DNA from: Betaproteobacteria bacterium
GTDB lineage: Bacteria; Pseudomonadota; Gammaproteobacteria; Burkholderiales; UBA3065
Direction of reading: 5' to 3'
NCBI GenBank assembly: GCA_027490755.1
Contig: JAIXXL010000003.1
Span: forward strand, 62,001-126,000
DNA: 64,000 bases
Below the pieces are notes generated by a model, which saw nothing but the letters and a program-made list of their open reading frames with translations, was not told where the DNA came from and made no database searches. The number at the start of each line of letters is the position of its first letter. Position 1 is the stretch's first letter. Shown here piece by piece: positions 8,726-16,318 of this stretch. The translations under genes were made by a program, and so were the position numbers.

Positions 8726-9277
8726 GTGAGTACCTTGCGCCAACTTGTCACCCATTTCGGCAGGCCAGGCCGGGTGGACGCCATCCTGCTGCGCCCGGCG
8801 CGTGGCCAGCGAGCGGTGCTGGCCGATCGTGCCGAGGCACGGGTGGGGCTGGGTCTGGTTGGCGATCGCTCGGCGGCGGCCCGGCAGGCCGACCCCAAGC
8901 GGCGGCGTCAGGTCACGCTGATCCAGGCCGAGCACCTCGCCGTGGTCGCAGCACTGCTTGGCAAGACCGGCATAGACCCAGCTGGGTTGCGGCGCAATCT
9001 GGTGGTTTCGGGGGTGAACCTGATCGCGACACGCTCTCTGCTCAAGGGGCAGGTTCTGTGCCTGGTATTCGGCAACGACCCCGGCGCAGCAGACACTGCC
9101 ATGTTCGAGGTGAGCGGCAACTGCGATCCCTGTTCTGCCATGGAGGCCGAGCTCGGCTTCGGTGGCTACAACGCCATGCGCGGGCATGGTGGCGTGACCG
9201 CGCGCGTGGTCCGCGAGGGCTGGATCGAGAGTGGCATGCCGGTGTGGGTGGTGGAGAGGCCCGAAGGCGAGGGCTGA
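8726..9277 (+). CDS. MOSC domain protein
   Basis: 183 residues with the MOSC fold signature: GLVGDR near the start of the domain, RRNLVVSG in the middle, and GNCDPCSAMEAEL with the conserved cysteine towards the end. MOSC proteins handle molybdenum-cofactor-bound sulfur or, in YiiM/YcbX types, help reduce N-hydroxylated compounds. A small single-domain MOSC beside N-oxide chemistry is suggestive, but its substrate is unknown. GTG 8726 is preceded by CTGGAGG at ideal spacing, which decides the start. It is probably a separate unit, with a terminator before it and a 113-base gap after it. Confidence 0.8.
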   Translation: MSTLRQLVTHFGRPGRVDAILLRPARGQRAVLADRAEARVGLGLVGDRSAAARQADPKRRRQVTLIQAEHLAVVAALLGKTGIDPAGLRRNLVVSGVNLIATRSLLKGQVLCLVFGNDPGAADTAMFEVSGNCDPCSAMEAELGFGGYNAMRGHGGVTARVVREGWIESGMPVWVVERPEGEG

Positions 9278-9313
9278 GAACGGCTTTTGTCGGTGCCGCC
9301 CATGCTGCGCGTC

Positions 9314-9336
9314 AGGGTGCACCGGCGTTGCACCCT
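9314..9336. promoter_or_regulatory. Perfect inverted repeat before the FAD oxidase gene
   Basis: AGGGTGCA and TGCACCCT flank a 7-base centre. The repeat overlaps a possible -35 TTGCAC (9328-9333) with a weak -10 about 17 bases on. It may be a regulator site for the oxidase-ridA pair; a hairpin terminator is less likely without a T-run. Confidence 0.4.
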
Positions 9337-9390
9337 GTGCAATTAGGTTGTACGTTGAGCAATCACTGGCAGACCACGCACGCAAACCAC

Positions 9391-10734
9391 ATGTCATCCA
9401 CCGGCCTACTCCTGTCGACGCTCTGCAAGGGCCTGCTCGATGGCCCCGACGGAGCGATGGCGAACCGGCCTTACTGGTGGGATGCCGCCCCGCCTCAGGC
9501 CGACCTGTTCGACTTGCCGCGCCAGATCGACGTTGCCGTTGTCGGCTCCGGGTTCACCGGGCTGTCTGCCGCACTCGCCCTGCTGCGCCGAGGCCGCAGC
9601 GTCGCCGTCTTTGATCGTGGCGTCCCCGGCTTTGGCGCCAGTACCCGCAATGGCGGGCAGGTTGGCAGCGGCAACCAGAAGTTCCGGGTACGCAGTCTCA
9701 TCGAGATGCGCGGAGAGGCCAAGGCTGTCGCCCTGCTGCGCGAGGGTGTCGCCATGCTCGACCACATCGAGCAGCTGGTCGCTGGCGAGGGGATCGACTG
9801 CCACTTCTCGCGCTGCGGACGTTTCCGCGGCGCGATGCGGCCCGAGCACTACGATTCGATGGCGCGCGACCTGGACGACCTGCGGCGCCATGTCGGTGTG
9901 GAGTCGATCGTGGTGCCGCGTGCCGAGCAACACCGCGAGATCGCCAGTGATCTGTTCCACGGCGGTACTGTCTTGCCGCACGATGCGGCTGTTCACCCAG
10001 GCCTGTACCACGCTGGCCTGCTGCGCCGGGTCCGCGAAGCCGGTGGCGTGATCCTCGGGCTGACGCCGGTTGACTCGAGCGCCGCACAAGGTGCCGGCTT
10101 CAGCGTCAGGACCCCTCGCGGTGAGGTGATGGCGCGAGACGTCATCGTTGCCACCAACGGCTACACGCAGAACATGCACAGCCACCTCGACCAGCGCATC
10201 GTGCCGGTGGGTTCGGCGGTGATCGCGACCGAGCCGCTGGCGCCCGGGCTCATTCAGCAGCTGATGCCGGGCCGACGGATGTACGGCAACACCAACCGGG
10301 TCTTCTCTTATTTCCGGGCGGCGCCGGATCAGGACCGGATCGTCTGGGGCGGTCGGGTAGGGCGTGGGTTCGCGCCGGATTCGCCGTTCGCCTTCGCGCA
10401 TCTGGCCCGCGACCTGCGCAGGACTTTCCCGCAGCTGGGCGACGTGCGCATCACCCACGGCTGGAGCGGACAGATCGGCTACACCTTCGACAGCCTGCCG
10501 CACCTGGGCAAGACACCCGACGGCATCCACTACGCCATGGGCTACTGTGGGACGGGCGTATCCCGGTCGACATGGTTCGGGCACAAGATCGCGCTCAAGC
10601 TGCTGGGTGACGCCGAGGGTGCTACGGCTTTCGACGACATCGCCTTCCCGACCCATCCGTTCCATGCGCTGGCTCCGAGCATGGTCCCGGCCTATGAGGC
10701 CTGGTACCGGATGCGTGATGCCCTCGATTTCTGA
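9391..10734 (+). CDS. FAD-dependent amine oxidase, DadA/PuuB (gamma-glutamylputrescine oxidase) type
   Basis: 447 residues. A dinucleotide-binding GSGFTG sits about 50 residues from the start within DVAVVGSGFTGLSAALALLRR, followed by the STRNGGQVGSGN tract typical of PuuB- and sarcosine-oxidase-like flavoproteins. A C-terminal GYCGTGVSRSTWFG completes the FAD site. These enzymes oxidise secondary or primary amines to imines, yielding an aldehyde and peroxide. The gene is 24 bases before ridA, whose product hydrolyses reactive enamines/imines, so the pairing is chemically sensible. An N-methylated amino acid or gamma-glutamyl-alkylamide is a guess at the substrate. ATG 9391 lacks a good ribosome site; ATG 9457 is the alternative. 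Confidence 0.75.
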   Translation: MSSTGLLLSTLCKGLLDGPDGAMANRPYWWDAAPPQADLFDLPRQIDVAVVGSGFTGLSAALALLRRGRSVAVFDRGVPGFGASTRNGGQVGSGNQKFRVRSLIEMRGEAKAVALLREGVAMLDHIEQLVAGEGIDCHFSRCGRFRGAMRPEHYDSMARDLDDLRRHVGVESIVVPRAEQHREIASDLFHGGTVLPHDAAVHPGLYHAGLLRRVREAGGVILGLTPVDSSAAQGAGFSVRTPRGEVMARDVIVATNGYTQNMHSHLDQRIVPVGSAVIATEPLAPGLIQQLMPGRRMYGNTNRVFSYFRAAPDQDRIVWGGRVGRGFAPDSPFAFAHLARDLRRTFPQLGDVRITHGWSGQIGYTFDSLPHLGKTPDGIHYAMGYCGTGVSRSTWFGHKIALKLLGDAEGATAFDDIAFPTHPFHALAPSMVPAYEAWYRMRDALDF

Positions 10735-10758
10735 GCCAAGAATCAAACCGGAGGATCC

Positions 10759-11148
10759 ATGAGCAAGTCGACACGCCAGAACATCTCGTCGGGTGGCGCC
10801 TATGAGGCCGTATTCGGATACTCCCGCGCGGTGAGGGTGGATCGCCATATCCACGTCTCGGGCACCTGCGCGCCCGCTGGCCACGAGAAGAGCGATGCCA
10901 AGACCCAGACTCTTGCTGCGCTCGACATCATCGGCCGTGCGCTCAAGGAGGCTGGTGCCGATTGGTCGGACGTTGTACGCACCGTGGTTTACGTGAAGGA
11001 CATGAATGAGGCCGAGAACGTCGCCGAGGCGCACGTGAGCATCTTTGGCGATATCCGTCCGGCCAGCACGCTGGTCCAGGTGGATAGCTTCATGCGGGTC
11101 TGGCAGAAGGTCGAGATCGAGGCCTACGCCATCCTCCCGGCTGGCTGA
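10759..11148 (+). CDS. RidA family enamine/imine deaminase
   Basis: 129 residues, full RidA/YjgF/UK114 length. It has the conserved Arg100 in the tract GDIRPAS and the VEIEA tract (119-122). RidA proteins hydrolyse reactive enamine/imine intermediates to the keto compound and ammonia. It follows the FAD oxidase by 24 bases with a GGAGG ribosome site, so both are cotranscribed and the oxidase product is the likely substrate. Confidence 0.88.
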   Translation: MSKSTRQNISSGGAYEAVFGYSRAVRVDRHIHVSGTCAPAGHEKSDAKTQTLAALDIIGRALKEAGADWSDVVRTVVYVKDMNEAENVAEAHVSIFGDIRPASTLVQVDSFMRVWQKVEIEAYAILPAG

Positions 11149-11176
11149 GCTCACGGCGCCCCCGCATGGTGAACGC

Positions 11177-11204
11177 TTGCATTCCGTCACGTGACGGGTA
11201 TCAT
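11177..11204 (+). promoter_or_regulatory. Promoter of the cupin-dmm2 operon with a 14-base perfect palindrome in its spacer
   Basis: TTGCAT (-35, 11177-11182) and TATCAT (-10, 11199-11204) are separated by 16 bases. The perfect palindrome CCGTCACGTGACGG (11184-11197) fills the spacer, the classic place for repressor occlusion. The same palindrome with one changed base recurs at 16239-16252. The TetR gene at 14351-15049 lies between them. Confidence 0.6.
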
Positions 11205-11293
11205 GGTCCCGGAGCCGCTGCGATGCCCGACAGGTGGTTTTCGCATCGTGGCGTGCCCAGCCAATACAACCGCAACTTCAGGAGGGGGTCACG

Positions 11294-11644
11294 ATGAAGG
11301 TTTACAAGCGCGGCATGCCGACCGAGGGGCTCGCACCGGCAGGGTTTCTTCGGGCAGCCAACGCAAAGATCTACGGTGCCGAACCCAAGGATTCCATCCG
11401 CATCGACTCTGGCAGCCTCGAGGGCCCGTATGCGGTTGGTGTCTGGTCCGTCGAGAAAGGTGAGTTCGACCTGCCCTACGGGGGTACGGAGTTCGTCACG
11501 ATCCTCGAAGGCCGCGTGGTGGTGACACACGGTGGCCAGAGCCATGAACTTGGCCCCGGCGATACCTTCTTCACGCCGAAGGGCGAGACCGTTCACTGGA
11601 AAGTTCTCGAGAACCTCAAGAAGGCCTTCATCGTCATCTTATGA
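11294..11644 (+). CDS. Small single-domain cupin protein
   Basis: 116 residues forming one cupin barrel, with a glycine-rich GGTEFVTILEGRVVVTHGG stretch and a second motif PGDTFFTPKGETVHWKV. It resembles the DUF861/EutQ-like cupins. The role is unknown; possibilities are a metal-dependent hydrolase or isomerase acting on the amine-derived product, or a ligand-binding accessory. Start ATG 11294 follows AGGAGGGGG at ideal spacing. It is the first gene of the second dmm operon (about 100 bases before dmmA2) and is absent from the first dmm cluster. Confidence 0.8.
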   Translation: MKVYKRGMPTEGLAPAGFLRAANAKIYGAEPKDSIRIDSGSLEGPYAVGVWSVEKGEFDLPYGGTEFVTILEGRVVVTHGGQSHELGPGDTFFTPKGETVHWKVLENLKKAFIVIL

Positions 11645-11749
11645 CGAGTGCCAGCGGGCACTTCTGGTGGAGTGCCCGTCGGAGCCGTCGGTGTCTGGAC
11701 AAGAGGCCGGCGGCTAGCAGATGGTTTCAGAGAAGAACGGTTGGTGAAC

Positions 11750-12352
11750 ATGCTGATCACTGGCATCAAAAGCAGACCCATATACGACACCCTGCATCCA
11801 CTCCCCAGGGCCTGCCGCCACATCGTTGCCGCGCAGGGCACCGGTGGCGAGGCGGTGATGAGGCTGCTCGAACCCATGGGCGGTCTGCGCAGCAGCGTCG
11901 AGTTGCTCTATTCATCCGAGTCATTCAGCGGCAACGACCTCAGCGATCGCCTCAAAGGCCTCGATTGCGGCAGCGCGGAGTTCTTTCCCGCCAATGATGA
12001 TCTGGTCCGGCGCCTGTCTTCCCTCCTGGCCTCGGCAAAGATCGGTACCGCCTTGTATCTGGCTGGCTCGGAGACGTTCATCGGCCGTGCGATGCAAGTC
12101 GCCACCGATCACGACCTGCGCAGCGACCAGGTTCTGCGGGAGCACTGCGGTACGCTCGCCCGCCGCGTGATCTGCATGCACTGCGGCGAGTACAACGAGG
12201 ACATCGCGAAACGCGTATTCCGCTGCCAGGCGTGCCGTGAGCACCTCGTGGTACGCGACCACTATTCAAGGCACTGGGCTGCATTCATGGGCGTCAAGGC
12301 AGATGCCGAGACCCCAGGGACCATCCCCCCCAACGAGGATCTCGACACATGA
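11750..12352 (+). CDS. Dimethylamine monooxygenase subunit DmmA family protein, copy 2
   Basis: 200 residues, clearly homologous to the 1214-1804 protein. Two CxxC pairs (Cys142/145 and Cys159/162) are followed by VVRDHYSR and DAETPG. The N-terminal half is much more diverged, so this is an old duplication or a separate acquisition, not a recent copy. The frame stays open upstream to 11648. ATG 11750, or GTG 11744 six bases earlier, is favoured because copy 1 also begins near this point and the upstream residues look random. The stop overlaps the reductase start (ATGA). Confidence 0.72.
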   Translation: MLITGIKSRPIYDTLHPLPRACRHIVAAQGTGGEAVMRLLEPMGGLRSSVELLYSSESFSGNDLSDRLKGLDCGSAEFFPANDDLVRRLSSLLASAKIGTALYLAGSETFIGRAMQVATDHDLRSDQVLREHCGTLARRVICMHCGEYNEDIAKRVFRCQACREHLVVRDHYSRHWAAFMGVKADAETPGTIPPNEDLDT

Positions 12353-13314
12353 GGGCCAAGCACGGGACTTTTGCGGTCGTTGTCGATGCCATCGAGAGCG
12401 TTACGCCGCTCATCAAGACCTTTCGCCTCGTCGATCCTGATGGCGAGCCGCTGCCGGGCTTCTCGGGCGGGAGCCATGTCATCGTCATCGTCGGCGATGG
12501 GGAGAGGGTCTACCGGAATCCCTACTCGCTGATCGGCTCGCCTTTTGATACGCGTTCGTATGAGATCGCGGTGGGGTTCGACGCCAACGGGCGGGGTGGA
12601 TCGGCGACGATGCACCATCGGGTGAAGGTGGGGGACCGCCTGGAGATCACCTACCCGGCCAACCAGTTTCCGCTCGACAGACTCGCCAAGAAGCATGTCC
12701 TTATCGCGGGTGGTGTCGGTATCACTCCGTTCCTTGCGCACCTGCATGAGCTCGCGGTGGCCACTACGCCGTTCGAGCTGCATTACGGTGTCCGTAGCCA
12801 AGCCCACGCGGGTCTTGTCGGGCGCATCGCACCAGACTTGCGAAAGCATTCGCGCATCTATCCTAGCGACGAACTAGGGCGTCCTGACTTCGCCTCGATC
12901 CTTTCCGGGCAGCCGGTGGGAGCCCATGTCTACATCTGTGGCCCTCGGGGCATGCTCGACGCCGCGAGGGCAGAGGCTGAACGCGCCGGGTGGCCTGATA
13001 GCCATATCCACTTTGAGCTGTTCGATCAGCAGACCACTGGTCAGCCCTTCAGCGTTTTCTTGGCCGCCAGTGACATGCAGGTCGATGTGCCGCCAGAGAT
13101 GAGCCTCCTTGAGGCTGCCGAGGCGAAGGGCATCTCGATCCCCTACCTCTGTCGCGGCGGTGCTTGCGGGTACTGTGAGACCGAGGTGATCGCATGCGAG
13201 GGTGAACTTATCCACCGCGATATCTGGCTCTCGGCCGCAGATCGGCAGGCGAACAAGAAATTCATGCCCTGCGTTTCGCGGGCGCTCTGCAGCAAACTCA
13301 TCCTCAACGCGTGA
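12349..13314 (+). CDS. Dimethylamine-monooxygenase-type reductase (FMN/NAD/2Fe-2S), copy 2
   Basis: 321 residues with the same architecture as copy 1. RNPYSL is at 56-61, AGGVGITP at 120-127 and CGP at 197, with a C-terminal 2Fe-2S domain having Cys268, Cys273, Cys276 and Cys308. It should feed electrons from NAD(P)H to the haem subunit 4 bases downstream. Overlap with dmmA2 implies coupled translation. It keeps all cofactor residues, so this copy is functional rather than a relic. Partner choice and substrate are inferred from operon position. Confidence 0.85.
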   Translation: MRAKHGTFAVVVDAIESVTPLIKTFRLVDPDGEPLPGFSGGSHVIVIVGDGERVYRNPYSLIGSPFDTRSYEIAVGFDANGRGGSATMHHRVKVGDRLEITYPANQFPLDRLAKKHVLIAGGVGITPFLAHLHELAVATTPFELHYGVRSQAHAGLVGRIAPDLRKHSRIYPSDELGRPDFASILSGQPVGAHVYICGPRGMLDAARAEAERAGWPDSHIHFELFDQQTTGQPFSVFLAASDMQVDVPPEMSLLEAAEAKGISIPYLCRGGACGYCETEVIACEGELIHRDIWLSAADRQANKKFMPCVSRALCSKLILNA

Positions 13315-13318
13315 CGCC

Positions 13319-14332
13319 ATGACCATCAACTTCAAGACGGACGAGTCCTACCGCGAGCCGTTCAATTTCTACAACAGTGCCGCATCCATCCGGCGCTTCC
13401 CGTTCCCGTTCAAATCGGACGAGTTCAACTACACCACCAACCTGGAGCCTCACGTTCCTGGCGACGGCATCTTCGAGAACCTTCTCGACATCGATGAGCA
13501 TTACATCGGCGAGATGCAGGAGCGACGGGCGATGCTCCGTGACAACCCGGACCAGCACTTCGTCTCGTTGCCGCAATCCATCCCGTCTCAGTGGGAGTTT
13601 CTCGAACTCATCATGGAGTCCTACTCGCAGGACTTCCCGGAGTACTTCTCGCTCAAGCGGGATGGTCCGCGATGGACCTGGATCAACCGCATCCTCGGCA
13701 TCGAAGACACCTTCACCTTCGGTGATGTGAGGTCGCTTCGGGAGGAACCACTCAAGTACATCGGCATGCAGGCCCAGGGTGACTGGATCCTCCTGGAGGA
13801 GCGGGACGGGAACCTGTTCTGGTCGGCTGGGCTTGCCACATCAAGGGCCGGTTACTCGCTCAAGTTCAACATCGGGATGAACTTCACCGAGTTCCACGGC
13901 CCCGTGCCGCTGGCGCACGAGTCTGGTGTGTTCGATCGCGCCATGAAATTCCTGATTCGGCTCAAGCCGGGCCACCCCTTCCGCCGAACGAACTGGAACC
14001 TGACTGTCCACCCGCGCCACGACATCTCGGTTGAAGCGACCCCCCGCTGGGCGAACGACTGGAGCCACGTCACCCGCGAGAACGTTGGGGAGATCGTGCA
14101 CCTGCGGATCGAGGTGCAGCCACTGTTCCGACTTCCCCGCACCAACGCCATCGCGTTCCCGGTCCGCACATATTTCGCGACGCTGCAGGAGATCGCGACC
14201 AACCGGGACTGGGCCAGACGTTTGCACCGCGTGGTCAAGACCTGCCCGCAGGACATCGTCGATTACAAGGGTTTCACGAGGTTCCAGCACCTCGTCGTCG
14301 ACTACCTCGCGGTCTTTGACGACAGCAACTGA
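13319..14332 (+). CDS. Haem-dependent oxidative N-demethylase (DUF3445), complete copy 2
   Basis: 337 residues, a full-length DUF3445 protein. RRFPFPF is at 25-31 and DIDEHY at 57-62, and conserved histidine/arginine-rich tracts lie later (e.g. HPRHDISVEATPRW). The family uses haem and oxygen to remove a methyl group from small secondary amines as formaldehyde. Compared with the truncated copy at 1-239 the two share motifs but differ at most positions in the first 78 residues, so substrate preference may differ. It is the last gene of the cupin-dmmA-reductase-DUF3445 operon and converges on the tetR gene with an 18-base gap. Confidence 0.85.
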   Translation: MTINFKTDESYREPFNFYNSAASIRRFPFPFKSDEFNYTTNLEPHVPGDGIFENLLDIDEHYIGEMQERRAMLRDNPDQHFVSLPQSIPSQWEFLELIMESYSQDFPEYFSLKRDGPRWTWINRILGIEDTFTFGDVRSLREEPLKYIGMQAQGDWILLEERDGNLFWSAGLATSRAGYSLKFNIGMNFTEFHGPVPLAHESGVFDRAMKFLIRLKPGHPFRRTNWNLTVHPRHDISVEATPRWANDWSHVTRENVGEIVHLRIEVQPLFRLPRTNAIAFPVRTYFATLQEIATNRDWARRLHRVVKTCPQDIVDYKGFTRFQHLVVDYLAVFDDSN

Positions 14333-14350
14333 GCGTGTGCTAGCGGGCCA

Positions 14351-15049
14351 TCAGGCCGTACGCGAGCCGCTCACCTCGCCCTCCACGTGGCTTGCGGGGG
14401 GCATGCCGTTGCGGCTGAATCCGGCGATGTCGCAGATGGTGTCGGTCACCGAAGCTCTCAGGCCCTCATATTGGGGGTGTTTGGGCTTGCCGTGCCCCAT
14501 GATGAGGAGCAACCCCTCTATGAGCATGCCGATAATCGCAGCGCGATGCGATACCTTGGCCATGGGGAGCTTTGGTTCGATCGAGCGGATCATCTCTTCG
14601 ATGCTGGCCAGGTGACGCAGGTAGAAGATGTCGAGTACTTCGGCGACTTCAGGGTCGTGGCTGGCCAGCGCCCATAGTTCCGGGAACAATCTTGCGGTGA
14701 AGGGTTGCTTGAGGTCGTCGAGCAGGTACTCGATCATGACTCGGAACTTCTCTTCCGAAGTCTGCGCGCCCAATTTGGCGAACAGCACCTGATAGGGATG
14801 GAAGTAGTAGTTCTCGATGGTGTAGTTGACGACGTCGATGAGCAGCTGCTTTTTGGTCGGGAAGTAGTACTGCAGTGACTTCAGATGCATGCCCGCGCGC
14901 GTCGCTGTGGCTCGCAGAGAGAACTTGTAATAGCCGTCATCGGCGATGATGTGCCGGGCGGCCTCCAATATGGAGATCTCGGTATCCGACCAATGCGGGT
15001 CATCGCCCCCTGCGGGACGCGTCACCTTGCCTTTGGATCTCGGGGGCAT
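14351..15049 (-). CDS. TetR-family transcriptional regulator
   Basis: 232 residues. An N-terminal helix-turn-helix at about 40-75 contains LRATATRAGM and LQYYFPTKKQLL, the standard TetR recognition layout. A helical C-terminal ligand domain follows (about 80-210). It is the best candidate for the CCGTCACGTGACGG palindromes at 11184 and 16239, which bracket the gene; TetR proteins bind such operators as dimers and release them on ligand binding. A separate inverted repeat, GGCACT...GGTGCC at 15065-15084, lies just upstream of its own start. The ligand may be a methylated amine, by context only. Confidence 0.85.
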   Translation of the reverse strand: MPPRSKGKVTRPAGGDDPHWSDTEISILEAARHIIADDGYYKFSLRATATRAGMHLKSLQYYFPTKKQLLIDVVNYTIENYYFHPYQVLFAKLGAQTSEEKFRVMIEYLLDDLKQPFTARLFPELWALASHDPEVAEVLDIFYLRHLASIEEMIRSIEPKLPMAKVSHRAAIIGMLIEGLLLIMGHGKPKHPQYEGLRASVTDTICDIAGFSRNGMPPASHVEGEVSGSRTA

Positions 15050-15221
15050 GGGGTCTGTTTTCTCGGCACTTACCGGAGGGTGCCATCACATCGGGCAGGA
15101 TAGCGATGATACCGCCTTGGGACTGGGCATCACGCCTAGCAGCTCCCTGTCTTGCCGGCGACCACTCAGCGAGAAGCGCGCTCGGCCGTCGCGGTTTTGC
15201 CGATCGATACGACCAGACAAT

Positions 15222-15249
15222 AAAGATGGCAGCTTGCGCTGCCATCTTT
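15222..15249. terminator. Hairpin terminator downstream of the TorF-type porin
   Basis: A perfect 12-base-pair stem AAAGATGGCAGC / GCTGCCATCTTT with a 4-base loop, 26 bases after the porin stop. In the porin direction the stem ends in ATCTTTATTGT, giving a short U-rich tail. It may also stop leftward read-through into tetR. Confidence 0.75.
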
Positions 15250-15274
15250 AACCGAGAGTCTGAACCTGAATGGT

Positions 15275-16084
15275 TTAGAACACCCGCTTAACCATCACTT
15301 GGTAATGAAGGTCTTGGTAAGACTCCGCAACTCCAGTTGCTTGGTTTCGCAGGAATCCGTAATCCGTAAGGAAGTCTTTCCTTTGGGCGTCGACGGCGAT
15401 TCCGGCTGCGCTAAGTTGCCACCCACCCTCGAAAGCCTTGGTCACGCCGAAGCGAAAGTCAGAAAAGCTCGACCCAACTATGTTGTTAACGTTTTGGTGG
15501 CCGGCGTGAAGGTTGAGTGTCCAACTCGGAAGAAACTCGTAGTTGACGTTCGCTTCGATATATCCGGAATTCTTCGTGTCTTTGAGGCCAAAGTAATCCG
15601 TCACAGTGTGAGAGTACTTGACGTTCAGGATTTCCCAAGTAAGCGAAAGGTAAAGTTCCGTGGTGTTGGCGGAGGAGCCCACCGAGTCACCGGTGCCAAA
15701 GTCCGCACCGAGCGGCAACTTGCTGCCCGGGAACAGGAACTGCAGCACACCGACGTCGGCGGTGATCGGGCCTATCGCCTGCGCGTAGCCGCCGTAGACG
15801 TCGATCTCAACAGTGGCATCAGGTACCGCGTCCTTGTCGACGTTACTACCCCACACGCCGGCGTAGAAGCCGCTCGCGTGGGCGACGTCAAAACCACCTT
15901 GAACCGCAGGCTTTTCGCGCGTGTAGTTGAGGCCACGGAAGAAGTAGGCATTCGTTAGACCGATATTACTGGTCACAGTCCATGTCGGCGTCTCCGCCTT
16001 CGCGGGTCCCTCTGCGGCGATGACGGGTGTGGCGAACGGTAGTGCGATTATCGCTGTGCCTAAAAATCTGATTCCCTTGAACAT
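15275..16084 (-). CDS. TorF/TIGR02001-family putative outer-membrane porin
   Basis: 269 residues. A signal peptide (positively charged start, hydrophobic core about 8-22, cleavage near VIAAEG) is followed by alternating polar/hydrophobic beta strands, ending in ...MVKRVF with a C-terminal phenylalanine, the usual outer-membrane barrel ending. The tracts NIGLTNAYFFRGLNYTREKPAVQGG and DVYGGYA match the Gcw_chp/TorF family. Start 16084 is set by AGGGGGAG upstream. It is less GC-rich than its neighbours. In this island it may admit methylated amines or TMAO through the outer membrane; substrate not shown. Confidence 0.82.
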   Translation of the reverse strand: MFKGIRFLGTAIIALPFATPVIAAEGPAKAETPTWTVTSNIGLTNAYFFRGLNYTREKPAVQGGFDVAHASGFYAGVWGSNVDKDAVPDATVEIDVYGGYAQAIGPITADVGVLQFLFPGSKLPLGADFGTGDSVGSSANTTELYLSLTWEILNVKYSHTVTDYFGLKDTKNSGYIEANVNYEFLPSWTLNLHAGHQNVNNIVGSSFSDFRFGVTKAFEGGWQLSAAGIAVDAQRKDFLTDYGFLRNQATGVAESYQDLHYQVMVKRVF

Positions 16085-16238
16085 GTCTCCCCCTGAAAAG
16101 TGTGCATCGCCCGGAAGGGCGTTGTCGTAAACAGCCACATCCTCGTTCTGTCCTTAGGGGCTGCCTATCTGCTCAAAGGAGGTCGGCAGGTGGTGAACTG
16201 GAAACATTCCCAAACACAAAACGATTCGGCTATTCTAA

Positions 16239-16252
16239 CCGTCAGGTGACGG
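16239..16252. promoter_or_regulatory. Second copy of the TetR-type palindrome, between porin and permease 2
   Basis: CCGTCAGGTGACGG matches 13/14 bases of the perfect palindrome at 11184-11197. It lies 66 bases before permease 2 and 154 bases before the porin start. A TAGAAT (minus strand, 16232-16237) abuts it and could be the porin -10. Binding could couple permease, porin and the second dmm operon. Confidence 0.55.
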
Positions 16253-16318
16253 GTTCTGGGGTGCTTCGTTGCCTGGAATGGTTGATGCGCGCACTCCGCA
16301 TAAAAGCTGGAGGATGTG

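Noticed and set aside
8650-9390. Upstream extension of the FAD oxidase to 694 residues
   Set aside because: It overlaps the MOSC gene in another frame and starts inside a terminator stem.
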